Below are positions 41,365 through 53,223 of a stretch of 64,000 bases of DNA, piece after piece; position 1 is the first letter of the stretch; every line of letters begins with the position of its first letter. The notes below the pieces were generated by a model, which was not told where the DNA came from, made no database searches, and worked only from the letters and a program-made list of their open reading frames with translations. The DNA lies in NCBI RefSeq assembly GCF_000715075.1, contig NC_134095.1, positions 54,246,419-54,310,418 of the forward strand, given 5' to 3'. The translations under genes and the position numbers were made by a program. Origin of the DNA: Nicotiana tabacum (Eukaryota > Streptophyta > Magnoliopsida > Solanales > Solanaceae).

Positions 41365-44350
41365 AGTTTTTAAGTTAGATGTTTTTAACAAATAAATATT
41401 ATTTAGTTTAGGTAGTAATTTTGCCTTATTATATTAAGTTAGTAGGAATATTAATTTTATCTTTTATTCATTAACCATTTTAAGAGAAAAGCAAAACAAA
41501 GATGAAGAAAATAAAATGAATTTTTTTACGCCAACTCATGGCAGATAAAAGTTTGGTAACAAACTTCTTATTTCAAAAAGATTCTCTTGTCTTACCAGCA
41601 CAATTTTGAACGCACATGCACATGTCTAACAATTTTTCTTTCTCTTTCATGCCATTCCCCACTCCCATTTAAGACCTTTCCCCAGATAAGACCTAAGAAA
41701 AAGAAAAAAAATAATGTCTTTTACAAGATAGGACCCCACCCCCCACAATGGGACAACAAAGAAAACATAATAGAGAGTGGTGCGTGACAGATGAAAAAAA
41801 CAAAATAGGGTGTTTTTCTCCAAATTGACAATATACACACATTATTTATGGAAGAGAGGGAGGAGAACCCCGGAGAACTTGATCTTCTTCATGAGGTGAG
41901 CGCCGCAACACAGACGACCCCCTTCCCTACCGGATTTCTTGGTCTTCAGCCATACACAAACGACCCCGTCCCCCTAATTATCGTCTTCCCCGACCCACCC
42001 CACTATCGTTCTCTTCTTCTTTTTCAGCAACAACTAGCGCCTAGCAACGCCATCGATGACCACCCTTCATCTCACCATCGTCGCTGAACCTCCTCCACAC
42101 CCTAAGCCAGTGACGCCCCACAACCACAACACAAAACCAGTCGCCACCCCTCATCGAACCAGCGTTGTCGCGAAACAGCCATCCTCCATAGCCGCTGAAC
42201 TTCTCGAACAACTCTAGACCCCTAAGCCACCGGCCAGCCTGAACCTGCCGGAAAACAGCCGCAACATCCAACAACCAGACCCCACCACCCATTTTTGTCG
42301 ACCTTGACCCGCCGGACCTTCTGCCAACAACGCCATAACCGACGAGCTTCACCTTTACACACACAGTCACGCACATGAACGGAGTGAGGGAATGAGCGGA
42401 AGGCAGCTGAAGTTTGGAGTCGTTTATGAGTTCTAGTCGTGAGGAAGTTGTTGTACGTTGGTTCCGGTCTATGGTTATCGCTGTCCATTTTTTCCGTCGA
42501 GATCAAGCTGTTTAAACTCGATGTTACTGTAAACGTGAGTATTCTTTTTACATTTTCGTTTGGATCAGTTTTGTTTTCTAGCTTTAACATCTTGCCTTTG
42601 TAAAATTTAGTAGTTGTAATATATTTGTTATCTTTTAATTTTATATTGTTATGTCTTGATTGTTTATTACTAGATTATTAGTTGTTTTGTCATTTTCGAA
42701 TAAACAATTTTGCAGCAGAAGCACTATTATTTGTTGGGTTTCGTCATGTTAAGGTTTTTATCAATTATGACTGATTTCACGCGGTTTAAGTGTTATGCAT
42801 TAGGTTCAGTTGTTCAGTACATGTGAGAGTTTCTATAAAATGTAGGCTCTAGAATTACCTTAAAAATAAAAGTTAGTTAGGTGTTGTATCCGCTGAGAGT
42901 GAAGCTGGTGGTACCTTGGTTTCAATTAGCTAGACTTGAGTGCTAAATAAAATCTCAAATGCATGGCCCTCATCTAATTAACACGTGAATCCTTAGAATT
43001 CGAGGCGTGTCATTTAGTTGAATTTCCATGGCCCTCGCAAATTTAAAGACGCGTAGTTGCTTTAGGCGTGCTATTTAATAATTTACCTTCCTAAACTCGG
43101 GTGCGCATTTATGTAACTCAAATCTAAATCTCAACGTTAGATAAAATATATTGTGGATCGCGGGTGCATTTATGTAGCGTGACTTACGACGTGTTTTAAA
43201 TAACTTTGAATTTTTTCCGAAATATTAAAAGCCACTAAAATAATAGTACCCTTTTGCTTTTGCTTTAACTTTAACTTTAGCTTTAGCTTTAGTTTAAACA
43301 AATGTACAGCATTGGCCGATTGTTCTTTTGGAGTATATTTAAGTTTGTTGTCATTTGGTTGAAGCTCATGAATCAAAGTTTGGTTTTTAAATTAACTTTA
43401 GGTGCTACTGTTTTGAACTCATCATTGGATGTATATTAAATTGAGGTGATAAGAAATTTATCTTCCTTATTTTCATTTAGCATAGTATTTAGCGTATTGG
43501 ATTACTTATTTTTAGTATTTAATGTGTTAAGTTGTACGGTGTCTTACATGTAAATTAGCAGCTCATAGTTCTTAGCTTATTATTTGCTATTAGTTGATTG
43601 TGCAGTAGTGAGAAAGTTGGAGATCAACTGGTGTGCCATTATTTATTTTTTTGCCACAATTCCCTATTATTCTTGTTTGAAGTTCGTGTATCAAGTTTCA
43701 GTGACTCAACTCTGTTTTGCTTGGTGATGCTCGTTATTGGTTTCTTGGCACACATTTTGTATGGAAATTCGAGGTGTGCTATGACAAACAAAAGTCTTAA
43801 ATGCACGACCCTTGTTTAATTAACTTGTTTATTTTTTAGAAATCAAGGCGCGCGATTTAGCGAATTTTTCATGGCACTCGCAAAGTTGCAAATTCGTAAT
43901 TGTTTTAGGCGCTTTAGTTTAATAATATTACATTCTTAAATTCGGGTGCGCATTTATGTGACCCAAATCCAAATCTCAACGATGTTAAAAAATGAATAAA
44001 AGCGGTTTAAGTTAAAATTTGCACATAGGTTTAAACATGTACTAAAATCAGATAATATGCCAATTATAACAGTTGAGCGACCGTGCTAGAACCACGGAAC
44101 TCGGGAATGCCTAACACCTTTTCTCGGGTTAACAGAATTCCTTACCCGGATTTCTGTGTTCGCAGACTGTAATATAGAGCCAACCTTTTCCTCGACTCGG
44201 GATTTGAACCGGTGACTTGGGACACCATAATTATCCCAAGTGGCGACTCTGAATGATTTTAAATAAATAAATCCCGTTTCGATTGTCACTTTAAGTTGGA
44301 AAAACTCTCTTATACCCTTACGGAGGTGTAATGAAAAAGAAGGTGTGACA
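41095..44350 (+). repeat. 5' LTR of TR-GAG-2 (3256 bp)
   Basis: Near-identical by eye to 53409-56709 apart from indels: a longer (TA)n run here (about 41302-41360) and a missing stretch of about 70 bp near 43990 that the 3' LTR retains. It has an internal duplication, about 42955-43215 resembling 43795-44010. A 79-codon frame at 41848-42087 is present in both LTRs. The conserved hairpin CCGTG(N7)CACGG is near 44080-44097. Confidence 0.9.
41302..41360. repeat. (TA)n microsatellite in the 5' LTR of TR-GAG-2
   Basis: About 58 bp of TA repeat. The 3' LTR has two shorter TA runs at the same place (53617-53658), so it changed length after insertion. Confidence 0.9.
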
Positions 44351-44354
44351 GCTT

Positions 44355-44372
44355 TGGCGACTCTGCTGGGGA
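44355..44372 (+). other. Primer-binding site of TR-GAG-2, tRNA-Arg type
   Basis: Reads TGGCGACTCTGCTGGGGA, four bases after the LTR. This is the Ogre-lineage PBS. Confidence 0.8.
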
Positions 44373-44375
44373 AAA

Positions 44376-44402
44376 GAACCCAGAACCTCTGGTTCAGGGT
44401 TC
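44376..44402 (+). other. PBS-adjacent hairpin of TR-GAG-2
   Basis: Arms GAACCCAGAACC and GGTTCAGGGTTC pair at 11 of 12 positions around a 3-nt loop, three bases after the PBS. The same structure is at 9555-9579 in TR-GAG-1. Confidence 0.75.
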
Positions 44403-44529
44403 AGAATTCGAGCTTAGATGAATTGTTATATTTGGCTTTATTTATTATCTGATTTTATTACATGTTTGGGCCTATTGTGCTAATTGTTGCTTTTACCGCT
44501 TTGATATATCTGAACTGTATATATAAACT

Positions 44530-44890
44530 GCTACGAAACCCCTCTCTTCTTTCTCCTGAGGAGTGCACGCTGGTCGTGACTTCTTTATGTTAGAGTCAAA
44601 TCCCAAATAGAACGAGGTTAGGACAAGTTGCAAAGCCGGATGATCTTTTGGTTACCGGTACGCAGCCCCCCCCCCCCTCAGCTCGAGCTGTCCGCTCGGG
44701 TAAGCCAAGTCTAGAACAATAAACCCTGGTTTTTAAACCTAGAATAACTCAGACTCATGCCGGATCCCTAGTAGGAACACTTGTTTGCATCATGTGCACT
44801 TGACTTAGGGGACTCAACACAGGGGTTGGGTCCGTCTAGGACAGGTATACCCGAAATAAAAGACCATCCTGATGCATCTTACTTTCTACT
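44530..44890 (+). other. Conserved untranslated leader block of TR-GAG-2
   Basis: Matches 9040-9500 of TR-GAG-1. It contains a run of about 13 C, the palindrome AGCTCGAGCT and the GACTCAACACAGGGGTTGGG segment. It is a candidate packaging or dimerisation region by position only. Confidence 0.5.
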
Positions 44891-45275
44891 TGTTGCATTT
44901 ATTTAAGGGTAAAAGGGTCATTTGGCGGACCAATATTAGTTGAGGGCAAATGAAAAAAAAATTAAAAAAAATAAGAAAAAGAGAGGGTGAAGTGTGAAGA
45001 TGAAGCAAGTGGGGCCCAGTTATAATTTTCTTTCACATTTTTTCAAGCAAAAAATTGAAAATGAAAAAATTCAAAGAAAAAAGATTTTGCACTTTTTCAT
45101 CATTTTTCGTAAATTAGAAAAATAAAAAAAGGGGAAAAAGAAAATCAATAAAAAAAAAGAGTTTACATGTTTCATCATTTTTTGAACAAAAAAAAGAGAG
45201 AAAGAAAAGAAAAAAAAATATTTTCTCTAAATTAGTTGTTATTTTTATTTCTCGCCCGTATCCAATCTGCCCGAA

Positions 45276-45317
45276 CTACGCGAACCTAATTCTCGTCTCT
45301 CGGGGCGGGATACGTAG
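45276..45317 (+). other. CTACG box, copy 1 of TR-GAG-2 (leader)
   Basis: Arms CTACG and CGTAG, 42 bp, with CCTAATTCT inside and GATA before the second arm. It directly follows a purine-rich tract. Confidence 0.65.
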
Positions 45318-46458
45318 GCAACCCACATAGGGTCCGGTCTTCTTAGTAAATCTTAGGTTCTTGGCTTTGCGGGGTCTTAGCCAAATTTTGCATTTCTAGC
45401 CATCTTTTGGCCAAATAAGCCATTTTGCAAAAATAGCCTAAATCATGTCATGCATGTTTCCAACAGGAAAGGGTTTTGTCTCACATAGCGTTCTAGGCCT
45501 TTAACCTATTTGGTTTTAATTTTCTCATACAGGTGTGGATTTATTTACCGAAGTTTGAACATGACAGATACTTCAGGATCACTGCATTTAGGAGCTGCTC
45601 GAGGAGCCATTTTATGTTTTTGAGTCAATTGTTTTTGTTTTATTTTTCTAGTCTCGTATAGTAGTATTTAGTCTTTTAGGTGATGTTAGAGTTTGTATTG
45701 TCTAGTTAAGTTTGTATAGTCTTTTGTTATTGTGTTTCTTATTTTGCATTTGGAAATGTGTTACAAGTAAAAATCCAAAAAAAAAAAGAAGAGATGTTGC
45801 ATTTTATATTTCGTTATAAATTTTCTTTAGAATACTAATTCTAGAAATGAAAAAAAAAAATTTAGTACTTCTTTAAAAGCTTTCTTTAAGGTGTTAATTC
45901 CAAAATCCAAAAAGATTTTCTTTTGAGGTGTTTCTTTGGGAAATTAGTGAAAAATGACAAAAAAATGCTTTTATTTTTATTAGAACTTTAGGACATTGTA
46001 CATATAAGAAAAAGAAAACAACAATACTTTTTCTTTGGTTTATTTTCGGAGTTTCTTCCTTAGGTAATCAAAATTCAAATCCAAAAACAGTTTTTTTATC
46101 TTTTTCATTTCTTGTTTCGAAGTCTTTTCTTCAGGATATCAAGTGAAAATTCAAAATATTTCTCTTTGGTCTGGCCTTAAGATTTCATTCTTAAAAAAGA
46201 AAAAGAATATTTTTTCTCTTGTAGGGATTTTCCTTAATAATTTCCCATAGAGTATTTATTTAAAAAAAATTATATGTGCTCATTAAGCTTGAGTTTAGAA
46301 TCGGTTATAGAGCATTCAGTCTACAAAATTCAAAAAAAAAAAGAGGATTTGCTTCTTTTATTTCTCTTTTCTCATCGGATTAGTCACTAAGGTAAAAAAA
46401 AAAGATGAAAATGAAAAGAAAACGTCAGTTTGTTCACTTTATTCTCGATCTTCCAGAA

Positions 46459-46498
46459 CTACGCAAAGATCTGATTCATGCGGGGTCATGATACGTAG
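46459..46498 (+). other. CTACG box, copy 2 of TR-GAG-2 (before gag)
   Basis: Arms CTACG and CGTAG, 40 bp, with TCTGATTCA inside and GATA before the second arm. It lies about 420 bp before the gag ATG. Confidence 0.65.
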
Positions 46499-46918
46499 GC
46501 AACCTACATAGGGTTCGATCGAATCATTTTTTTATTATTACAAGAAAAAGAGAAAAACAAGGGAAAAAAAGAAGAAAAAAAAGGTGAAATTGTGGGATGT
46601 GAGATATGAGAGAAAGAAAAAAGTGATAATAAAAAAGAGGGGAAGGAAAACGAGCGAGCTAAGAAGTGCTAGAAAAACAAAGAAAAGAGAGGTTGAAATG
46701 AACAAAATGAGATGATGTCAGCTGATCTTTGTACCCTAGAAGTCATTTTAGAACCGATAACTGTGGCTAGCTGCATTGCACATAAAGTGAGATTATCTTA
46801 TGTTAAATGCCCTAACGCTAACGTGATGGCTTCATTTTGTTATATTCATAGCAGAAGGGTGGTTGGTTTGTGGTTTTTAAAGTGGTAACTCTTCTCTACA
46901 ACACAAAGTCAAAAGGCA

Positions 46919-48760
46919 ATGGCAGACAACAACAGAACTGAGTTGGTTGATATCGGTGCCCGAAAGTAGTTGGTTGAACAGGACAATGGGTTGGTTGAAG
47001 AGGTAAAGATGTTGAGACAACACATGGCGGACATGTATCATGCCTGGATGACTGGGAAGGTACCACCCCTGCCACCACCTAGTCTCCTAGATGTCGTCCT
47101 TACCTAAGCTCCGAACACAATTCCAGATGATCCTCCATACTCTCCAGATCTACCCGCTTATCACAGATTTCCCAACCGTCCTAGTAGCTCCATCACTCAT
47201 CCTCCAGTTACCTCTCCCAAAAATTACCCTCCTGTCACATCCACTATCCCCGACAATGAATACTCATTCAAAGCTCATGATGCTCAATATTACCCCTCAT
47301 AGGTTGCCCACAAGGTTCCCAACTCATACAAGCAGGGTCCGCGGGATGGACCTCATGTTGTAAATGAAGAGTTCACAGGAAGAAAAGGACGAGATGGGAT
47401 ACCCAGGAGGTTAAAAGGCATAGAACAATCCTTAAAGAACAAACAAGGAAGGGGAGACCAGGGTAGCATGACTTACAAAGAACTGTTTGTGTCCCCTGAC
47501 GTTCGCCTGCCCGCAGGGTTTCAAATGCCAAAGTTTAACTTGTATGATGGGTGTGGAGATCCGGTAGCCCATTTGAGGGATTATTGCAGTGAAATGAGAA
47601 GTGTGGGCGAGAAAGATGATTTGTTGATGGCACATTTCAGTGAGAGTCTGACTGGGGCAGCTTTGGAATGGCATAATCGTCAAGATGTTGGTAAGTGGCC
47701 TACATTGGGTGACATGGCTCAAGATTTTGTTCGGTTCTTTCAATACAGATCAAGTGTTACCCCAGACCGCTCCTCCCTATCTAAAATAGAAAAGAAGCCG
47801 GATGAAAGCTTTAGGGAGTTTGGGCTCAGATGGAGGGAGCAAGCTGCTCGAGTCAGTACCCCGATTGGTGAAGAAGAAATGGTTGAGCTTTTCTTACAAG
47901 CCTAGGATCCCACCTACTTCAGTCATTTGATCCCGGCCTTGGGAAAGCCTTTCAAAGATGTGTTAAAAATAGGGGAGCTAGTGGAAGAGGGAATCAAGTC
48001 AGGCAAAATCATGAGTTGTTTGAAAGACATTCAGAACACTCCAGTAAGCTTGGGTGGAAGAAAGAGAAACAGAAAAGATGATCCGATGGGCTTTCCCGAT
48101 CAACACTTCCAGCATCAACATCGTCCCCGTGGATATCCTTGTGCGCTAGATGATCCTCCCCAATGCCAATTCTCTCAATGGAACTCCCAAAATCCTACAT
48201 CACTTTCCCAGTACCCAGCTCCACAAAATGCCTATCCACCCCCACGAGCCTACCAAAAACTTCTTGGATCAGGGTTTTGGACCAATCAAGTATTTAAGAA
48301 TGAGAGGTTGCTGAAAAAAGAAAGGGCTTTCACTCCATTGGGAATGTCATATGCCAGTTTGTTCCAAAAGTTGAAGCAATTGGACATGTTGAAGCCGACC
48401 CAGATAAAAATGCCAAACCCTCTTCCAAAGAAGTTTGATTTTTCTCAAAGGTGTGCCTATTGCTCAGATGCCCCGGGGCATGACATAGAGAAGTGATGGA
48501 ATCTGAAGAATGCAATTCAGAAGCTTATTGATGCAGGCAACATTGTCGTACAAAATCCAGATGGAGCAGACACTAGCCAAAGTCCATCGCCTGTGCATAA
48601 TGAGACGCATATAGCGAGTGTGGTTTATTCGGAAAAGGAATGTGAGAATTCTTCTGGGAGCCTTGGAGGTCCATGTGCTACTAAGCTTTCGACGCTATCG
48701 GGGGTTGATCTTAAGACGAGCCGGCAAAAGGAACCCAAAAGCAATTTGTTAAGAACAATG
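46919..48760 (+). pseudogene. Degenerate gag of TR-GAG-2
   Basis: It starts at ATG 46919 (MADNNRTELVDIGARK) with a helical N-terminus containing VEEVKMLRQHMADMYHAW. After a proline-rich and degraded stretch, 47468-47905 holds the gag core with AGFQMPKFNLYDGCGDPVAH, GAALEWHNRQDVGKW and FREFGLRWREQAARV. A TAG at 47903-47905 stops it at the same codon as in TR-GAG-1. The same frame then continues 47927-48496 with MIPALGKPFKDVLKIGELV, a Pro/Tyr/Gln-rich linker and a zinc knuckle, CAYCSDAPGHDIEK, whose last Cys codon is TGA. Homology fades by about 48760. It would form the virus-like particle core; early stops suggest this copy cannot do so in one piece. Confidence 0.8.
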
Positions 48761-49690
48761 TGATGAAGACTTATGGAGGTCCTAGTATTGCTGATGCAGA
48801 ATTCAGTGGCTAAGATACCATGCTTGGTAATTGGAAAGACGCTCCATTTCTTGGTCAGCCGGAGAGGAGCTTTTGGTGGTTTATTTTGTTGTCATTTCTG
48901 TTGTCTGGGTTATTGCAGGGTTGTAATCCGGACATCGTCTTGTGACTCAAATCCTTCTATCCTTTATTTTGCTTAGTTCGTTTAGTCATAATAGCCCATT
49001 TAGTGTTGTCTAGGTTTGTTCCAGATTTATAACCCCAGTTTAGTTTGTTTATTTTGTTGTCTAAACCCTTTCACCATCTATCTAATGCCATTTTCTGTTT
49101 TCTGTGATTTGTAGTCATTTTCGTTTAGTTCTCTTTTCTTTTCATAGTTCTTTTCCTGTTAACTCTAGTGACATGACATGCACGCGTAATTCTCAGCCTG
49201 GTTTTAAAAAGGTCAGTTTAGCCACGAAGCAATGAAACAATGTTGAAGATGTAGGGACATTTGAGGGAAATAAGTAAAGGAATTTCGAGATCATTTCAAG
49301 CCAAATTGTGTGAAACTAGGACGGACAGAACATAAAGAAACCCAATTGAAATGCATCATGCCGCATCGGATTGAAGCTAAAGGCAAGTTTGCCCAAATTG
49401 ACGGGGCCGTTCGTGGTAATGAGAGTGAGAGTGTTTTCCAATGGTGCTTTGTATGTAACAGATGTAGAAGGCGAATGTGTGGATATGGTCATCAAGTCTG
49501 GCGCAATCAAAAGATGTTACGAATGTTTTCCTTGGATTGTTTAATTGTGTTGTTTGTACTTGGCATGTTTTGAAGATTGGAATGACAAATGCATTTTGTT
49601 CTGCTATCTAAACACCTTATCCTTCGTCACCCCTTTGAGCCTTGTTTATTTTCTTTCATACCCCTCTTTCGGAATCAGTAGCAAAGGTCA
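48761..49690 (+). other. Non-coding stretch after gag of TR-GAG-2
   Basis: Short frames (48773-48976, 49310-49573) have no recognisable domain. I looked for protease, RT and integrase motifs here and found none. Confidence 0.5.
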
Positions 49691-49910
49691 GAAACACAAG
49701 CGTGAAAGATAAGTAAAGGAAAAGGAGAAAAGAAAAGAACGAAAAGGGAGAGAAGAAAAATGAAAATAAAAAAAAGAAAAAAAATGAGAAAGAAAAGAAT
49801 GAAAAGAAAAAAAAAACAACAAAAAGAGAAAAAGAAAGAAAAAAGAGAAAGGAGAAGAAAGAGAAAAGAAAAAAAAAACTCAACAAACAAAGTAATTTCT
49901 ATGTCATGAA

Positions 49911-49945
49911 CTACGTTCGACCTGATTCCTTTTAAGGATACGTAG
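49911..49945 (+). other. CTACG box, copy 3 of TR-GAG-2 (after gag)
   Basis: Arms CTACG and CGTAG, 35 bp, with CCTGATTCC inside and GATA before the second arm. An inner TTCC/GGA pairing is possible. It directly follows a 190-bp GA-rich tract (49690-49885). Confidence 0.65.
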
Positions 49946-50224
49946 GCAGCCTCACGGTTCGGTCTCATCAAAATAAAAATCCAAAAGTCCCCAAGCAAAG
50001 AAACTGGGGCAGAAGTGGTGGTTGTGGTAGGAAATCTGATTCCGAAAGTTGTAATTTTGAACTCATTCAAATTGTTTTGAGCCTTTGATATCCTTTCTTC
50101 CTAACCCTATCCAAAAGCCCATATTACTGTCCAAAGAAAGACCTTCTGATCAGTTTTCGAGAGATGCCAAGTCAAGGAAGTGGAGTATTCATATCAAGGG
50201 CAACACTCTGGTCCAAGCAGGAAA

Positions 50225-50410
50225 TATTGAAAATGAGAGAGTCTTATTGGTGAAAACCCTCACGGGCACCGTAAGGCGACGGGAGATGAGAGAAATAAAA
50301 AATGAGAGAGTCTTATTGGTGAAAACATTCGCGGGCACCTTGAGGCGACAGTGAGTTGAGAGAAAGAACAAATGAGAGAGGCTTGATGGTGAAAACTCTC
50401 CGGGCACTAC
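50225..50410 (+). repeat. Three tandem copies of a ~63-bp repeat shared with TR-GAG-1
   Basis: Each unit has AATGAGAGAGTCTTATTGGT, then GAAAAC, a CGGGCACC segment and AGGCGAC. The complementary array is at 3930-4165. Confidence 0.75.
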
Positions 50411-51489
50411 AAGTCGAATAAGGATTGTGAATCAGATTGGATAATCGGAGCATTGAAGCCCAGTTTCACGGTTTAAAGGTACAACAAGAGTTGAACATCA
50501 GACTTGATCAACAGAATAGGCTACAGGTGCATGTCATGGTCATTAGAGTTGGTATCCACTTCTGATAGGTTTCTACTTTGTAGTTTTCTTATTAGGAGTC
50601 ATATCTTTCCTTTGTCCTTTACTCTGTTCCTTTTGTCTTGATTACTTCCTCCTCCTGAGTCTGTTTGGTCAAAATAAGTGAGAAATGACTTCAAAATTTG
50701 CCACCAGCTTCCTAATCGCACAAAACGGGATCTGGCCAGCAGCAAAGTGGCATAAGTTAGGAAAGAACGACAAGCGCACTGAGTTGGTAGCAATCAACAT
50801 GATTTGAGGTCCATGAGGAATACAAAGGTTTGGTATATTTCAATTCGTGAATAGTGCAACAGATAGAGGATGTTGGGTGAACGAGTCAAAGGTATTCTCT
50901 GCGATGAGATCAACAAAGAAAGTGGTTAACCAGTGACAAGCGAGGTCTTCCAAGCAGAAATCAAAGTTATCGTGACGAGTGAGGGAACAATAGACTTCAA
51001 AGCCAAGGCCAGTGATTTAAGTCAGGAAAAAATAGCACGCGCACTAAGTGGATGGCAATTAACGTGCTTTGGAATTCATGAGAAACACAAAGGTGCAGTA
51101 CATGTCAACACAAGAGCACGATGCAATAGATGGAGGGTGTTAGGTGGACGGATCAAAGGTATTTTCGATAAAACACAAAGGTTGGTAAATGTCAGTTCAT
51201 GAGCAATGCAACAGATAGAGGGAATTGGGTCTGAACGGAGAAGGGGTATTTTCTGTGATAAGGACGACAGAGAAAATGGTTAGTCCATAAACAAGCAAGG
51301 TCCTCGAGTGGAAATCAGTTATCATGGGAAGTGAAGGAGCAACCGCCCTCAAAGTCAAGGCCACAAACCAACCACCGCATTTTAAACTGACAAGACTTTT
51401 CTTTGATTTGACACAGGGGCAGAAAATTTCGTTTGTTTCGGAGAAACCCCCCGCAAGGAAAAGCAAGCACCAGACAGGTTTGACCATAA

Positions 51490-52030
51490 ACTCTCAGGAC
51501 CTTCCTGGAAAATGTGGCTTAGTTTAGAATTCAAAACAATCATGAGTAGTATAATCTAGCATAAATGTACCACAAAGGAATATAAGTTGGTTTCAAAGTT
51601 TGCATATTTAAGATAGGATTCAATTAGGAGTTTTCAGGACCCTCCTGTAAAATGGGACCTAGTTTAAAAATCGAAACAATCATAAGTAGCATAAATGAAC
51701 CCCAAGGAATATAAGTCGGTTTCAAAGTTTGCATGTTTAAGATAGGATATAGTTAGGAGTTTTCAGGACCCTCCTGGATAATGGGATATAGCTTTAGTAC
51801 TTTCTTAGATAACAAGACTTAGCATAAGACGTACCTTTAGTAGATATAACTTAGCTTTAAATTTGTCATTTGACTTTTGAGTTTCATGACCTTCCTGGAT
51901 AATGGGGAGTAGTTTAAGACCCTCTTAGATAACAAGATTTAGCAGAAGTCACACCTTTAGAAGATATAACTTAGATTTAAAATTGTCATTTAATTAAGAG
52001 TTGTTAGGACCCCCCTAGATAAGGGGACCT
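51490..52030 (+). repeat. Degenerate ~120-bp repeats in the TR-GAG-2 3' region
   Basis: The phrase CAGGACC(C/T)TCCTG followed by AAAATG or ATAATG GG recurs near 51500, 51630, 51765 and 51890, each followed by TTTAGNAGATATAAC- or CATAAGTAG-type wording. Units have diverged. Confidence 0.65.
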
Positions 52031-52146
52031 AGATTTCAAATTCTTAGTAATATTTGGTAATATGATTCAGTTTAACACTCGCATATGTGCCCAACTACCA
52101 AACTGGGCCAGAAAAATTTTCTTTGTTTTTGTCTATTTTGATGAAG

Positions 52147-52790
52147 TCAGGAGCCCGCCTGGAGAGCAGGGAATACATTTCAAGTTCAGCAGTCAGGAGC
52201 CCGCCTGGAGAGCAGGGAATACATTTAAGTTCAGCAATCAGGAACCCGCCTGGAAAGTAGGGAATACATTTCAAGTCAGTAGCCAGGAGCCTGCCCGGAG
52301 AGCAGGGAATACATTCAAGTTCAGCAATCAGGAGCCCGCCTGGAGAGCAGGGAATACATTTCAAGTCAGCAATCAAGAGCCACCTGGAGAACAAGGGAGT
52401 ACAATTCAAGTTTTAGCTTTCAAGTTCTTACTGATATTTGGTAATATGGTTCGTTTTACACTTACATATGTGCCCAGATACCCAAACTGGGGCAGAATTT
52501 TTTTTTTGTTTTGTCTATTTTGTTGAAGTTAGGAGCCCGCCTGGAGAGCAAGAAATACATCTCAAGTTCAGCAGTCAGGAGCCCGCCTGGAGAGCAGGGA
52601 ATACATTTCAAGTTCAGCAATCAGGAGCCCGCCTGGAGAGCAGGGAATACATTCAAGTTCAGCAGTCAAGTGTCCACTTGGAGAAAAGGAAAGCATCTCA
52701 AAGTACAAGTCGAGTTCAGCAATCAGGTATCCACCTGATGAAAGGGAAAGCATCTCAAATTACAATTCAAGTCAGCAACAAAAGGAGCTC
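52147..52790 (+). repeat. Two-block tandem array, unit about 46 bp, in the TR-GAG-2 3' region
   Basis: The unit GGAGCCCGCCTGGAGAGCAG plus GGAATACATTTCAAGT and a CAGCA linker is repeated about six times at 52147-52420 and four to five times at 52530-52790, fading at the end. The two blocks are separated by a copy (about 52415-52530) of the DNA preceding the first block (about 52035-52147). A whole block of some 370-385 bp was therefore duplicated. It corresponds in position to the 72-bp array of TR-GAG-1. Confidence 0.85.
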
Positions 52791-53223
52791 GCGGCAAAAA
52801 TGCGAGTCAACAGTCCAAGGTGATCAACAGAAGTTAGTCACAATAAAGAAAAAAGAGAGAAAGGCAAGAAGTGAATCCAAATGCAGAAGTTGATGGAAGA
52901 TGTGAACTGCTTAAGACATGGTGGATGTCACAAGCACAACATATCCGGTCTTGATCCAAAAAGCTGCAGAAGAATGAACTAGCGTTTACAGTTAACGAGC
53001 ATCAAGATTCAGATCGGAGTCTACAGCAAGAACCAGCCAAGACTCAAGATCAAGCTTTAGAAGATTTATAGATAGGAATCTTGTAACTCGTAGCTGATAG
53101 GCTTAGTTAGTCTTTTTCATTTTTGATTTGATGTAATAACGGGACCGCGGATCAGAACCTCGACGTAACGGCACCTCACTTAACTCTCGAAATCATCACT
53201 CCATCACCTCATCCACTTTTGAA

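Larger units (their letters stand above)
44940..46918 (+). other. Low-complexity leader of TR-GAG-2 up to gag
   Basis: Purine-rich tracts (44945-45240, 46340-46440, 46545-46700) alternate with T-rich DNA and with two CTACG boxes (45276-45317, 46459-46498). No gene is seen. The region just before 46919 has no unusual signal. Confidence 0.6.
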
